Made by a program: the position numbers and the translations under genes. A DNA stretch of 64,000 nt. It comes from Streptomyces sp. NBC_00358. Its GTDB lineage: Bacteria; Actinomycetota; Actinomycetes; Streptomycetales; Streptomycetaceae. Every line of letters begins with the position of its first letter. Positions within the stretch are counted from its first letter, which is position 1. The notes beneath the pieces were generated by a model. It made no database searches. It saw only the letters and a program-made list of their open reading frames with translations, and had not been told where the DNA came from. The stretch spans positions 7,006,001-7,070,000 of the forward strand of contig NZ_CP107976.1 of assembly GCF_036099295.1 (NCBI RefSeq), read 5' to 3'. This document shows, in pieces, positions 17,211-25,794 of the stretch.

Positions 17211-17353
17211 GGGTGCCCGGTGCGCAGGCAACGGTTACTTCATTGGGATCGGAAGGTCGCGGGTTCAAGTCCCGTCATCGGCTTCAGGTCGGTGTAGCTC
17301 AGTCGGTAGAGCATCTGAACAGTTCCGTCGCCGACTCCTGATCTCGGGCACCC
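17211..17353 (+). ncRNA. Y RNA 3 (YrlA-like) with permuted tRNA mimic
   Basis: GGGTGCCCG (17211-17219) pairs with CGGGCACCC (17345-17353), a perfect 9-bp terminal stem, again with GTG (17220-17222) opposite ATCT (17341-17344). Inside are T-arm GCGGG-TTCAAGT-CCCGT (17259-17275), acceptor 3' strand CATCGGC (17276-17282), a 5-nt loop, acceptor 5' strand GTCGGTG (17288-17294), TA, and D-arm GCTC-AGTCGGTA-GAGC (17297-17312). In place of an anticodon arm it has a CTTC/GAAG hairpin with a 10-nt loop (17238-17255). The RNA ends 67 nt before the Ro60 start codon. Confidence 0.85.
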
Positions 17354-17420
17354 TCCATTTGCTGTGCCTCCCTCCGAAACACGACGTCACCGTCGCAGAA
17401 GGAATTCGGGGGAATTCACC

Positions 17421-19001
17421 ATGGCACGATTCAACACCAAGGCGGCCAAGGCGCAGCCCACTTCCCGCGTCACGTCCACCGGCCGTGTGCTGCGCACCCA
17501 CCAGGGCGGCCTCGGCCGCGAGCGCGACGCGCGCTCCGAGCTCTTCCTGCTCGCGATCGCCAACTTCGTCTCGCAGCAGACCTTCTACGAGACCGGCGCG
17601 GACCGCGACGACCGGTTCGCCACGCTGGTGCGCGAGCTCGCCGTCGCCGACCCGTCCTGGACCGCCGCACTGCTCGGCTGGCTGCGCGGCGAGGGCAACC
17701 TGCGCACCGCCTCGATCGTGGGCGCCGCCGAGTACGTGAAGGCACGCCTCGACGCGGGTGCCACCGACGGCCCCGCCAACCGGCAGGTCATCGCCTCCGT
17801 GCTGCGCCGTCCGGACGAGCCGGGCGAGCTGCTCGCCTACTGGACCTCCCAGTACGGCCGCAACGTGCCCAAGCCCGTCAAGCGGGGCATCGCCGACGCC
17901 GTACGCCGTCTCTACAACGGCAAGTCGCTGCTGAAGTACGACACCGCGTCCAAGGGCTACCGCTTCGGCGACATCCTCAACCTCGTGCACGCGGCGCCGG
18001 ACCCCGCCAAGCCGTGGCAGGGCGACCTGTTCCAGTACGCGCTGGACCGGCGCCACAACCCGGACACGGCGGTCGTCCCCAAGTCGCTGCCCATGGTCGC
18101 CGCCCACCGGGACCTGATGGCGCTGCGGCCCGCCAAGCGGCGCAAGGTCGTGACCGGCGCGCAGGGCGCGCAGCGCCTGGCGGACGCGGGCATGACCTGG
18201 GAGGCGCTGGCCGGCTGGCTGCAGGGACCGATGGACAAGGCGGCCTGGGAGGCCGTCATCCCGTCCATGGGCGCGATGGCGCTCGTCCGCAACCTGCGCA
18301 ACTTCGACGAGGCCGGTGTCAGCGACGAGGTGGCGGCGCGGGTCGCCGCGAAGATCAGCGACCCGGCGGAGGTCGCGCGTTCGCGGCAGTTCCCGTTCCG
18401 CTACCTCGCGGCCTACCAGCACGCGCCGTCGCTGCGCTGGTCGTACCCGCTGGAGCAGGCGCTCGGCCACTCGCTGGCCAACGTGCCCGCACTGCCGGGC
18501 CGGACCCTGGTGCTCGTGGACCGCTCGGGTTCGATGTTCTACTCGCGGCTGTCGGAGCGCTCCGAGCTCAACCGGGCCGACGCGGCGGCGATCTTCGGCA
18601 CGGCGCTCGCGCTGCGGGCGGCGGACGCGGACCTCGTCGAGTTCGGCACGACCAGCAAGCGAGTCGAGTTCAGCACGGGCGAGTCGGTGCTCAAGGTCAT
18701 CGGCCGGTTCGGTGATCTCGGCGGCACCAACACGAGCGAGGCCGTCCGCGAGCACTACAGGAAGCACGACCGGATCCTGATCGTCACCGACGAGCAGGCC
18801 ACGTACAGCCACTACGGCGACCCGACCGAGCAGGTCCCGGCGCACGTACCCGTCTACACCTGGAACCTCGCCGGCTACCGGGCGGGCCACGGCCCGTCCG
18901 GAAAGGGCAACAGGCACACCTTCGGCGGACTCTCGGACGTGGCCTTCCGGCTGGTGCCGCTGCTGGAGTCGGCGCGCGACGCGGACTGGCCGTGGGCCTG
19001 A
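17421..19001 (+). CDS. Ro60 orthologue (TROVE domain, Rsr)
   Basis: The 526-residue protein has the TROVE HEAT-repeat ring (about residues 15-355; FLLAIANFVSQQTFYE, RVLRTHQGG) followed by a von Willebrand A domain with an intact MIDAS: DRSGS (D367, S369, S371), GGTNT (T436) and VTDEQ (D457). Ro60 binds Y RNA on its outer surface and the 3' ends of misfolded RNAs in its central hole; in Deinococcus the Y RNA tethers Ro60 to PNPase for RNA decay and stress survival. The three Y RNAs immediately upstream, possibly on the same transcript, are its expected partners. Confidence 0.93.
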   Translation: MARFNTKAAKAQPTSRVTSTGRVLRTHQGGLGRERDARSELFLLAIANFVSQQTFYETGADRDDRFATLVRELAVADPSWTAALLGWLRGEGNLRTASIVGAAEYVKARLDAGATDGPANRQVIASVLRRPDEPGELLAYWTSQYGRNVPKPVKRGIADAVRRLYNGKSLLKYDTASKGYRFGDILNLVHAAPDPAKPWQGDLFQYALDRRHNPDTAVVPKSLPMVAAHRDLMALRPAKRRKVVTGAQGAQRLADAGMTWEALAGWLQGPMDKAAWEAVIPSMGAMALVRNLRNFDEAGVSDEVAARVAAKISDPAEVARSRQFPFRYLAAYQHAPSLRWSYPLEQALGHSLANVPALPGRTLVLVDRSGSMFYSRLSERSELNRADAAAIFGTALALRAADADLVEFGTTSKRVEFSTGESVLKVIGRFGDLGGTNTSEAVREHYRKHDRILIVTDEQATYSHYGDPTEQVPAHVPVYTWNLAGYRAGHGPSGKGNRHTFGGLSDVAFRLVPLLESARDADWPWA

Positions 19002-19059
19002 GGAACCGGCGCGGGCCCGTGGGCCAGGCGGACGCGTGAGGCCCCCGGGCTCGTGGGAG

Positions 19060-19093
19060 GAGCGCGGCCCGTACTTCGGTGCGGGCCGCGCTC
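19060..19093. terminator. bidirectional terminator
   Basis: GAGCGCGGCCCG (19060-19071) pairs perfectly with 19082-19093 over 12 bp with a 10-nt loop. It sits between the convergent Ro60 and TerA-like genes. Confidence 0.8.
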
Positions 19094-19111
19094 TTCGTGC
19101 GTACCGGGATG

Positions 19112-20338
19112 TCAGAGGGACTGGGCCGCCGGTTTCACCATGCCTCGGACCGTGCGGGACTTGACGAACTCGCCCATGGCCGTCATGTCCCATTCACCGG
19201 AGAACTGCTTGATGAGCTTGGCCATCATGACGCCCGTCTGGGCCTCGGCGTTGGTGAGGTCGAAGCGGACGAGCTCCTCGCCGGTGGTGGCGTCGATGAG
19301 GCGGCAGTAGGCCTTGGCCACCTCGGTGAACTTCTGGCCGGAGAAGGAGTTCACGGTGAAGACGAGGCCGGTGACCTCCGGGGGCAGCCGGCCGAGGTCG
19401 ACGGTGATCACCTCGTCGTCTCCGCCGCCCTCGCCCGTGAGGTTGTCGCCGGCGTGCTTGATCGCGCCGTTCACGATGGAGAGCTTGCCGAAGTAGCAGC
19501 TGTCGATGTGGTTGCGCTGCGGGCCGTAGGCGATGACCGAGGCGTCCAGGTCGATGTCCTTGCCGAGGAACGCGGGCTCCCAGCCGAGGCCCATTTGGAC
19601 CTTGGAGAGGAACGGACTGCCGCCCTTGACCAGGGAGACCGTCTGGTTCTTCTGGAGGCTGACCCGGCCCTTGTCGAGATTGATCTTGCCGGTGGAGGCG
19701 GGGGCCACCGGGGGAGCCGGGGGAGCCGGGGGAGCGGCCGGGACCGGCGGTGCGGTGACGCGCGGGTCCGTCGGCGGGGCCGGGGGCGCCGCCGGGGGCT
19801 GCGGTACGGAGGCGGGCCGGGCGGCGGCGGGGGCGGGTTCCTCCACGCTCACGCCGAAGTCGGTGGCGATGCCCGCCAGCCCGTTCGCGTAGCCCTGGCC
19901 GACCGCGCGGGCCTTCCAGGCGCCGTTGCGGAGGTAGACCTCGACGATCACCAGGGCCGTCTCCGCGCCCAGCTGGGGCGGGGTGAAGGTGGCCAGGACC
20001 GTGTTGGCGTCCGCGTCGCGGATCGTCGCGGTGGGTTCGATGCCCTGGAACGACTGACCGGCCGCGTCGGGGCTCGCCGTGACCACGATCTTCTCGATGC
20101 CCGGGGGGACCGCGGTGGTGTCGACCGTGATCGCGTCGGGCGCCGTGCCGCCGCCCGAGCGGTAGGTCACGCCGGGGCCGGCGGGCTGGTTGTAGAAGAT
20201 GAAGTCCGCGTCGGAGCGCACCTTGCCGTCGGCGGTGAGCAGCAGGCTCGACACGTCGAGCCGCACCGGTGCGGAGACGTCCACCGTCACGCGGGAGACG
20301 GGGAGAGGGATGTTCGAGCCGGGGGTCATAGCTGTCAT
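19112..20338 (-). CDS. TerD-family protein with two domains (TerA-like)
   Basis: The 408-residue protein has two TerD-type domains. The first (about residues 10-165) contains DADFIFYNQPAGPG and AETALVIVEVYLRNGAWKARAVGQGYANGLAGIATDFGV. The second (about residues 225-395) contains INLDKGRVSLQKNQTVSLVKGG, MGLGWEP, DLDASVIAYG, GDNLTGEGGGDDEVITVDL and FVVNSFSG-like residues, the Ca-binding acidic cluster. A Pro/Ala-rich linker joins them. TerD proteins are linked to tellurite resistance, stress and development in Streptomyces. No other ter gene is nearby. Confidence 0.88.
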   Translation of the reverse strand: MTAMTPGSNIPLPVSRVTVDVSAPVRLDVSSLLLTADGKVRSDADFIFYNQPAGPGVTYRSGGGTAPDAITVDTTAVPPGIEKIVVTASPDAAGQSFQGIEPTATIRDADANTVLATFTPPQLGAETALVIVEVYLRNGAWKARAVGQGYANGLAGIATDFGVSVEEPAPAAARPASVPQPPAAPPAPPTDPRVTAPPVPAAPPAPPAPPVAPASTGKINLDKGRVSLQKNQTVSLVKGGSPFLSKVQMGLGWEPAFLGKDIDLDASVIAYGPQRNHIDSCYFGKLSIVNGAIKHAGDNLTGEGGGDDEVITVDLGRLPPEVTGLVFTVNSFSGQKFTEVAKAYCRLIDATTGEELVRFDLTNAEAQTGVMMAKLIKQFSGEWDMTAMGEFVKSRTVRGMVKPAAQSL

Positions 20339-20424
20339 GACTGGGGTAACGAGCGGAGGCGCTTTACCGTTCCCTTACCCAAGGGTGAGTTGCGGGGGCA
20401 TGTCCTCCTTCGCCCCCGCAACCC

Positions 20425-20486
20425 GGACTCGGTACCAGGGCCAACCTGGACTCGGTACCAGGGCCAACCCGGACTCGGTTCTAGGG
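20425..20486. repeat. 23-bp tandem repeat, 2.7 copies
   Basis: ggactcggtaccagggccaa plus three bases is repeated at 20425-20447 and 20448-20470 with one mismatch, and partially at 20471-20486, where it runs into the stop codon of the dehydrogenase gene. Confidence 0.9.
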
Positions 20487-21470
20487 CACGACGACGATCT
20501 TGCGGCCCACGCCCGACGCGAACTGTTCCAGGGCCTCGGGATAGCTCGTCAGGGGGAGGCGGTCGCTGATGAGGACCGACGGGTCGAGGACGCCCGTGGC
20601 GAAGAGCTCCGCGGCACGCTCGAAGCTGTGGAGGACGGCCATCGAGCCGGTGATCGTGAGCTCCTGGTTGTAGATGCGGTACGGGTCGATGGTGACCCGG
20701 GTGGCGTAGTCGGCCACGCCGAACTGGAGGAAGGTGCCCGCCTTGGCCACCCGGTCCAGGCCGTCCTGGATCGCGGCCGCGTTCCCCGTCGCGTCGACGA
20801 CCACGTCCCAGCCCCGCGGGCGGTCCAGTTCGTCGGGGTTCGCCGCCGCCCCGGAGACGCCGAGCAGCCGGGCGGTGGCCAGCCGCTCGGGGTTCACGTC
20901 GACGACGTCCACGCTCGCCGCGCCGGTGCGCTTGGCGAGCTCCAGCATCATCAGGCCCATCGTCCCGGAGCCGTAGATCAGGACGTGGGCACCGAGCCGG
21001 GACCGCAGGACGTCGTAGCCGCGGACGGCGCAGGAGAGCGGTTCGATCAGGGCCGCGTCCTGGGTCCCGACGTGTTCGGGGAGCTTCACGCAGTTCGCGA
21101 CGGGGGCGGTCGCGTACTGGGCGGCGCCGCCCGCGGTGGTCACACCGATGGCGGCCCACCGCTCGCAGAGGTTGTTGCGGCCCGTACGGCAGTGGCGGCA
21201 CTCGTGGCAGTACAGGGACGGGTCGACGGCCACCCGGTCGCCGACCACGAGCTCCGTGACCCGGGTGCCGACGCCGACCACCTCGCCGGCGAACTCGTGC
21301 CCCGGCACGATCGGCAGTTCGGGCGCGAACTCGCCCTGGAGGATGTGCAGATCGGTGCCGCACAGGCCGCAGGCGGCGACCTCGACCACGACCTCGCGGG
21401 GGCCCGGCGTCGGGTCCGGGACCTCGGCCACGACGGCACGCCCGACGGACTCGATGACTGCGGCCTTCAT
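20481..21470 (-). CDS. zinc-dependent sugar/polyol dehydrogenase (MDR)
   Basis: The 329-residue protein is a medium-chain dehydrogenase: ACGLCGTDLH (catalytic zinc Cys), GHEFAGEVVGVG (zinc His-Glu), the structural zinc set CHECRHCRTGRNNLC, and a Rossmann nucleotide site (VLIYGSGTMGLMMLELAKRTGAASVDVVDVNPERL), where D after the second beta strand favours NAD. It overlaps the permease gene upstream by 4 bp and is the last gene of the ABC operon, so it probably oxidises the imported polyol or sugar, as in sorbitol/mannitol operons. The exact substrate is not known. Confidence 0.87.
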   Translation of the reverse strand: MKAAVIESVGRAVVAEVPDPTPGPREVVVEVAACGLCGTDLHILQGEFAPELPIVPGHEFAGEVVGVGTRVTELVVGDRVAVDPSLYCHECRHCRTGRNNLCERWAAIGVTTAGGAAQYATAPVANCVKLPEHVGTQDAALIEPLSCAVRGYDVLRSRLGAHVLIYGSGTMGLMMLELAKRTGAASVDVVDVNPERLATARLLGVSGAAANPDELDRPRGWDVVVDATGNAAAIQDGLDRVAKAGTFLQFGVADYATRVTIDPYRIYNQELTITGSMAVLHSFERAAELFATGVLDPSVLISDRLPLTSYPEALEQFASGVGRKIVVVP

Positions 21471-22318
21471 TTCACGGCTCCCAACGACAGGCCCTGGACC
21501 AGCTTGTCCTGGGCGGCGAACCCCGCGGCGAGCACCGGCAGGGAGATCACGAGCGACGCGGCGCACACCTTCGCCAGGAACAGGCCCTGGCTGGTGATGA
21601 ATCCGGTCAGGAAGACGGGGGCGGTCTCCGCGACCACGCCCGTGAGCACCCGGGCGAAGAGCAGTTCGTTCCAGCTGAAGATGAAGCAGATCAGGGCGGT
21701 GGCGGCGATGCCCGGCAGGGCGATGGGCGCCACCACGCGGGTGAGGACGGTCGGCAGCCGGGCGCCGTCGATCCGCGCGGCCTCGATCACCGCGACGGGG
21801 ACCTCGGCGAGGAACGACTGCATCATCCATACCGCGATCGGCAGGTTCATCGAGGTGTAGAGGACGACCAGCAGCCAGATGTTGTCGAGCATGCCGGTGT
21901 TCTTGGCGAAGAGGTAGATCGGCAGCAGACCGGCCACCACCGGCAGCATCTTGGTCGACAGGAAGAAGAACAGGACGTCCGTCCACTTCTTCACCGGGCG
22001 GACGGAGAGCGCGTACGCGGCCGGGAGGGCGAGGAGCAGGACGAAGACGGTGGACACGACCGACGCCACCGTGGAGTTGACGAGCGCGGGCCAGGGGCTC
22101 GCGCCGCCGCCCGTGCCGAAGAACTCCCGGTAGCCGTCGAGGGTCAGGGCCGCGCCGAAGGACGGCGGGTTCTTCGCCGCGTCCGGCTCGGAGTGGAAGG
22201 ACGTCAGGGCCATCCAGGCGACGGGCAGGAAGAAGACGATGCCCAGCACCCAGGCCAGCAGGCCCAGGCCGGTTCCCCTGGCGCGGCGCGCGCGGACGTG
22301 GGGCGCGGTGGTGCTCAT
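21467..22318 (-). CDS. sugar ABC transporter permease, MalG type
   Basis: The 283-residue membrane protein has six predicted helices and the cytosolic EAA loop that contacts the ATPase (EAARIDGARLPTVLTRVVAPIALPG). The start at 22318 follows the previous gene's stop in an ATGA arrangement. It pairs with the permease at 22318-23253 and the binding protein at 23250-24620. No ATPase gene is in the operon; Streptomyces commonly energises such importers with a shared MsiK ATPase encoded elsewhere. Confidence 0.9.
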   Translation of the reverse strand: MSTTAPHVRARRARGTGLGLLAWVLGIVFFLPVAWMALTSFHSEPDAAKNPPSFGAALTLDGYREFFGTGGGASPWPALVNSTVASVVSTVFVLLLALPAAYALSVRPVKKWTDVLFFFLSTKMLPVVAGLLPIYLFAKNTGMLDNIWLLVVLYTSMNLPIAVWMMQSFLAEVPVAVIEAARIDGARLPTVLTRVVAPIALPGIAATALICFIFSWNELLFARVLTGVVAETAPVFLTGFITSQGLFLAKVCAASLVISLPVLAAGFAAQDKLVQGLSLGAVK

Positions 22319-23253
22319 CAGCGGGACCCCTCCTCGCGGAACAGGGACGACACCACGCGCAGTGCGAAGGTCGCGATGACGATCGAGCCGATGACCACCA
22401 GGACGCCCGCGGCCGAGGCGAGGCCGTTCTCGTGGGCCTGGTAGAAGCTCTGGTAGACGGTGTAGGGCAGGTTCGCGGTGCCGAGGCCCCCTGAGGTGAG
22501 GGTGAAGACCGCGTCGAAGTTCTGGACGATGTAGATCGAGCCGAGCAGGGCGCCCAGTTCGAGGTAGCGGCGCAGATGCGGGAGCGTGAGGTGGCGGAAG
22601 ACCTGCCAGTCGTTCGCGCCGTCCACCCGGGCCGCCTCGATCTGCTGGTGGTCGCGGCTCTGCAGGCCGGCGAGCAGGATCAGCATCATGAACGGCGTCC
22701 ACTGCCAGACCAGGGACGCTTCGACCGCGAGCAGCGGGGTGTTGGAGATCCAGTCGGGCTGGGGACCGCCCACATAGTGCAACAGCCCATTGAGCAGGCC
22801 GTATTCAGGGTTGTAGAGCACATGCTTCCAGAGGAGGGCCGCGGCGACCGGGACCACCAGGAAGGGCGCGATCAGCAGGGTGCGGACGATGCCGCGCCCC
22901 CGGAACCTCCGGTCCAGGAGCAGGGCCAGGACCAGGCCGAGGACCAGGCTGACGAGGACGACGGTGACGGTCAGCAGGATCGTCGTCCAGACGGAGTGGC
23001 GCAGACCGGCGTCGGACAGGACGTCCGAGTAGTTGCCGAAGCCGGTGAAGCGGCGGGCCTTGGGATAGAGGGCGTTCCAGTCGAAGAACGAGATCACCAG
23101 CGTTGCCACGAAGGGCAGTTGGGTCACCACGATCATGAAGACCAGGGCGGGGAGCAGCGGGCCGCGGGTGGCCCAGGCGCGCAGCCGGGCGGACGGCTGC
23201 CGATGGGTGCGTACGGGGGGAGCGGCCACGCGGGCCGTGGTCGTGGCGGTCAT
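22318..23253 (-). CDS. sugar ABC transporter permease, MalF type
   Basis: The 311-residue protein has a cytosolic N-terminus, six membrane helices and the EAA loop IEAARVDGANDWQVFRHLTLPHLRR. It overlaps both the binding-protein gene (4 bp) and the second permease gene, so the three are translationally coupled. It is the partner permease of a CUT1-type sugar importer. Confidence 0.9.
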   Translation of the reverse strand: MTATTTARVAAPPVRTHRQPSARLRAWATRGPLLPALVFMIVVTQLPFVATLVISFFDWNALYPKARRFTGFGNYSDVLSDAGLRHSVWTTILLTVTVVLVSLVLGLVLALLLDRRFRGRGIVRTLLIAPFLVVPVAAALLWKHVLYNPEYGLLNGLLHYVGGPQPDWISNTPLLAVEASLVWQWTPFMMLILLAGLQSRDHQQIEAARVDGANDWQVFRHLTLPHLRRYLELGALLGSIYIVQNFDAVFTLTSGGLGTANLPYTVYQSFYQAHENGLASAAGVLVVIGSIVIATFALRVVSSLFREEGSR

Positions 23254-24620
23254 CGTCCCTCGTACTCCTTGGAGATCTTCTCGGCGAGTTTCTGGGACTT
23301 GCTCAGCGCCGAGTCGACGGACTGGCGTCCGGCGATGGCCGCGCTGATCTCCTGCGAGACCTTGGTGCCGAGGTCGGTGAACTCGGGGATGCCGACGAAC
23401 TGGATGCCGGGCGCGGGGCGCGGCTGTGTTCCGGGGTCGCGCGGCCGGGCGCCCTCGATGGCCTCGCGGGTCATCTCCTGGAAGGCTCCGGCCTCCTTGC
23501 GGTAGGCGGCGTTCGTGTACGTCGACGCGCGTTTGCCCGCCGGGACGTTCGACCAGCCCGTGGTGTCCCCGACCAGTTGCTCGTACCGTCGGCCGGAGGC
23601 CCAGGAGATGAACTTCCAGGCCTTGTCCGAGTTGTGCGAGGCCTTCTGGAGTCCCCAGGCCCAGGTGTAGAGCCAGCCGGAGGACGCGGTCTTCTCGACG
23701 GGGGCCGGGACGTAGCCGAGCTTGCCCCGGACCGGGGAGTCCTTGGCCTCCAGCAGGCCCGCGGCCGAGGTGGCGTCGTACCACATGGCCGTCTTGCCCT
23801 GGGTCATGTTGTTGAGGCACTCGGCGAAGCCGGACTGGGCGGCACCGGACTCGCCGTGTTCGCGTACGAGGTTCACGTAGAAGCGGGTGGCCCTCTCGAA
23901 CTCCGGTGAGTTCAGGCGCGCTTTCCAGCCCTTGTCGAACCAGGTGCCCCCGAAGGTGTTGACCACGGTGGTGAGGGGAGCCATGAGTTCGCCCCAGCCG
24001 GGGAGGCCGCGCAGGCAGATGCCCTTCATGCCGGGTTCGGCCCCGTCGGCGGCGGCGGCCAGCCTGCCCACCTGCTCCCAGGTGGGGTGCGCGGGCATGG
24101 TCAGCCCCTTCGCGGCGAACACGTCCTTGCGGTACATCAGGAAGGACGACTCGCCGTAGAACGGCTGTCCGTAGAGCTTTCCGTCGGCGGCGGTCAGCGA
24201 CTGCCGCATGGGCTTCAGGATGTCCTGCTCGTCGTAGGCGCTGTCCTCGCGTACGTACGAGTCCATCTCGTGCAGCCAGCCGTTGCGGGCGTAGATCGGT
24301 ATCTCGTAGTTGGAGAGCGTGGCGACGTCGTACTGGCCCGCCTGGTTGGCGAAGTCCTGGCTGATCTTGTCGCGGACGTCGTTCTCCGGCAGGACGGTGA
24401 AGTTCACCTTGATGCCGGTCTCCCGGGTGAAGTGGGCCTCGGTGAGTTTCTGCAGCTCGACCATCTGCGGGTTGTTGACCATCAGGACGTTGATGGAGTT
24501 CCCGCCGGAGCCCGTCCCGCCCGCTCCGGTCCAGCAGCCGGAGAGGAGCGGGGAGAGCAGCGTCCCTGCGGCGGCCGCGGCGAGCAGTGCGCGCGGCCTC
24601 CGTCGGCTCGGGGTTCGCAT
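23250..24620 (-). CDS. sugar-binding lipoprotein of ABC importer
   Basis: The 456-residue protein has a lipoprotein signal with lipobox LLSGC (Cys29) and the class-1 extracellular binding fold (NSINVLMVNNPQMVELQKLTEAHFTRETGIKVNFTVLPEND..., KISQDFANQAGQYDVATLSN, TWAWGLQKASHNSDKAWKFISW). The sequence style resembles SmoE-type sorbitol/mannitol-binding proteins, matching the polyol-type dehydrogenase downstream. CAGGAG lies 7 nt before the ATG. It is the first structural gene of the operon. Confidence 0.88.
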   Translation of the reverse strand: MRTPSRRRPRALLAAAAAGTLLSPLLSGCWTGAGGTGSGGNSINVLMVNNPQMVELQKLTEAHFTRETGIKVNFTVLPENDVRDKISQDFANQAGQYDVATLSNYEIPIYARNGWLHEMDSYVREDSAYDEQDILKPMRQSLTAADGKLYGQPFYGESSFLMYRKDVFAAKGLTMPAHPTWEQVGRLAAAADGAEPGMKGICLRGLPGWGELMAPLTTVVNTFGGTWFDKGWKARLNSPEFERATRFYVNLVREHGESGAAQSGFAECLNNMTQGKTAMWYDATSAAGLLEAKDSPVRGKLGYVPAPVEKTASSGWLYTWAWGLQKASHNSDKAWKFISWASGRRYEQLVGDTTGWSNVPAGKRASTYTNAAYRKEAGAFQEMTREAIEGARPRDPGTQPRPAPGIQFVGIPEFTDLGTKVSQEISAAIAGRQSVDSALSKSQKLAEKISKEYEGR

Positions 24621-24746
24621 GGATCACTCCTGGAGGAATGGGTGGATAAAGGGTGGGTCGGGGCGTAAGGGTGCCCCGCAGTGGGTGAGTCGGGCCGTCG
24701 GGTTCGGTGGGGGTGGGGGAGATGGCGGTTCGGGTCGGCCGGGGTG

Positions 24747-25526
24747 TCAGACGCGGATGACCTGGGGGCCCTGGAGCGAGTAGCGGTGTGCCTCGGAGGC
24801 CGGGAGCAGCGTGCTCGTGACGATCGTCTCCAGGGCGCCGACGCCGGCGAACCGGCAGAAGCTGACGGCGCCGAACTTGGTGTGGACCCCGGCGAAGACC
24901 GTGCGCCGGGAGGCCCTGATCGCCTGCGCCTTGACCTCGCTGACCGCCGGGTCGGGGGTGGTGAGGCCGTGTTCGCGGGAGATGCCGTTGGCGCCGATGA
25001 ACGCGAGGTCGATGACGAAGCCGGCGAGCATCTTCGTCGTCCAGTGGTCGACCGTCGCGAGGGTGCCGGGGCGGACCCGGCCGCCGAGCAGCAGGACGCT
25101 CGTGTTCCCGGCCCCGGCGAGCGCGCCGGCCGCGGCGAGGGAGGCGGTGACCACGGTCAACGGCCGGTCCCTGGGCAGTGCTTCGGCGATGAGCTGCGGG
25201 GTGAAGCCCTCGTCGATGAAGACGGTCTCGGCGTCCCCGGTCAACTCGGCCGCCGCGGCGGCGATCCGGCGCTTCTCGGGCACATGGCTGGTGGTGCGGA
25301 AGGCGAGTGTCGTCTCGAAACCGGCGCTCTCCACGGGATAGGCGCCGCCGTGGGTGCGGCGCACCAGGCCGTGGTCCTCCAGGGTGCGCAGATCGCGCCG
25401 TACGGTCTCCTTGGCGACGCCGAGTTCGCCGGCGAGTTCGGTGACGTCGACCGAGCCCGTGCGGCGCGCGGTCCGGACGATCTCGCGCTGCCGTTCTTCC
25501 GCCGTCATCGCCGCCATGGCCGTCAC
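24747..25526 (-). CDS. DeoR-family transcriptional regulator
   Basis: The 259-residue protein has the DeoR N-terminal HTH (IVRTARRTGSVDVTELAGELGVAKETVRRDLRTLEDHGLVRRTHGGA) and the C-terminal sugar-phosphate-binding DeoRC domain (ETVFIDEGFTPQLIAEAL, TVVTASLAAAGAL, LLLGGRVRPGTLATVD, DLAFIGANGI). It reads into the sugar ABC operon with a 126-bp gap and probably represses it until a phosphorylated sugar accumulates. The GTG at 25526 has GGGAG nearby; ATG codons at 25517 and 25508 are alternatives. Confidence 0.88.
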   Translation of the reverse strand: MTAMAAMTAEERQREIVRTARRTGSVDVTELAGELGVAKETVRRDLRTLEDHGLVRRTHGGAYPVESAGFETTLAFRTTSHVPEKRRIAAAAAELTGDAETVFIDEGFTPQLIAEALPRDRPLTVVTASLAAAGALAGAGNTSVLLLGGRVRPGTLATVDHWTTKMLAGFVIDLAFIGANGISREHGLTTPDPAVSEVKAQAIRASRRTVFAGVHTKFGAVSFCRFAGVGALETIVTSTLLPASEAHRYSLQGPQVIRV

Positions 25527-25794
25527 CCGCTCCCTCGCGCTCCGTCACGCGGTGCCCGTTCGGGCCCGGTGGAGCCCTTGAGGGAAGTTCTACAGCGGGC
25601 GTCGGTCGCGGACCAGGCCTGTTGCGGGCCCGATACTGCCCGGCTGGGCCCGTTCGGTGCCGTGGCCGCCCGCGGCGGACCTGGGGCGGAGCGGGTGGTG
25701 AGGTGGGATCGGGCAGAGTCCGTGCCCGAACACGGGAGCGGGCGGGCCCGTTCGGTGCCCGCCCGCCGTTTCGCCGCCCGTCCCCGCCGTGGCG

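Noticed and set aside
17259..17312. Second apparent tRNA
   Set aside because: Same permuted order and closed acceptor end; no anticodon arm or free 3' end.
22318..25548. 1076-residue open frame on the minus strand
   Set aside because: Only the last 311 residues (the permease) make sense; the rest is a frame shadow of the binding-protein and DeoR genes.
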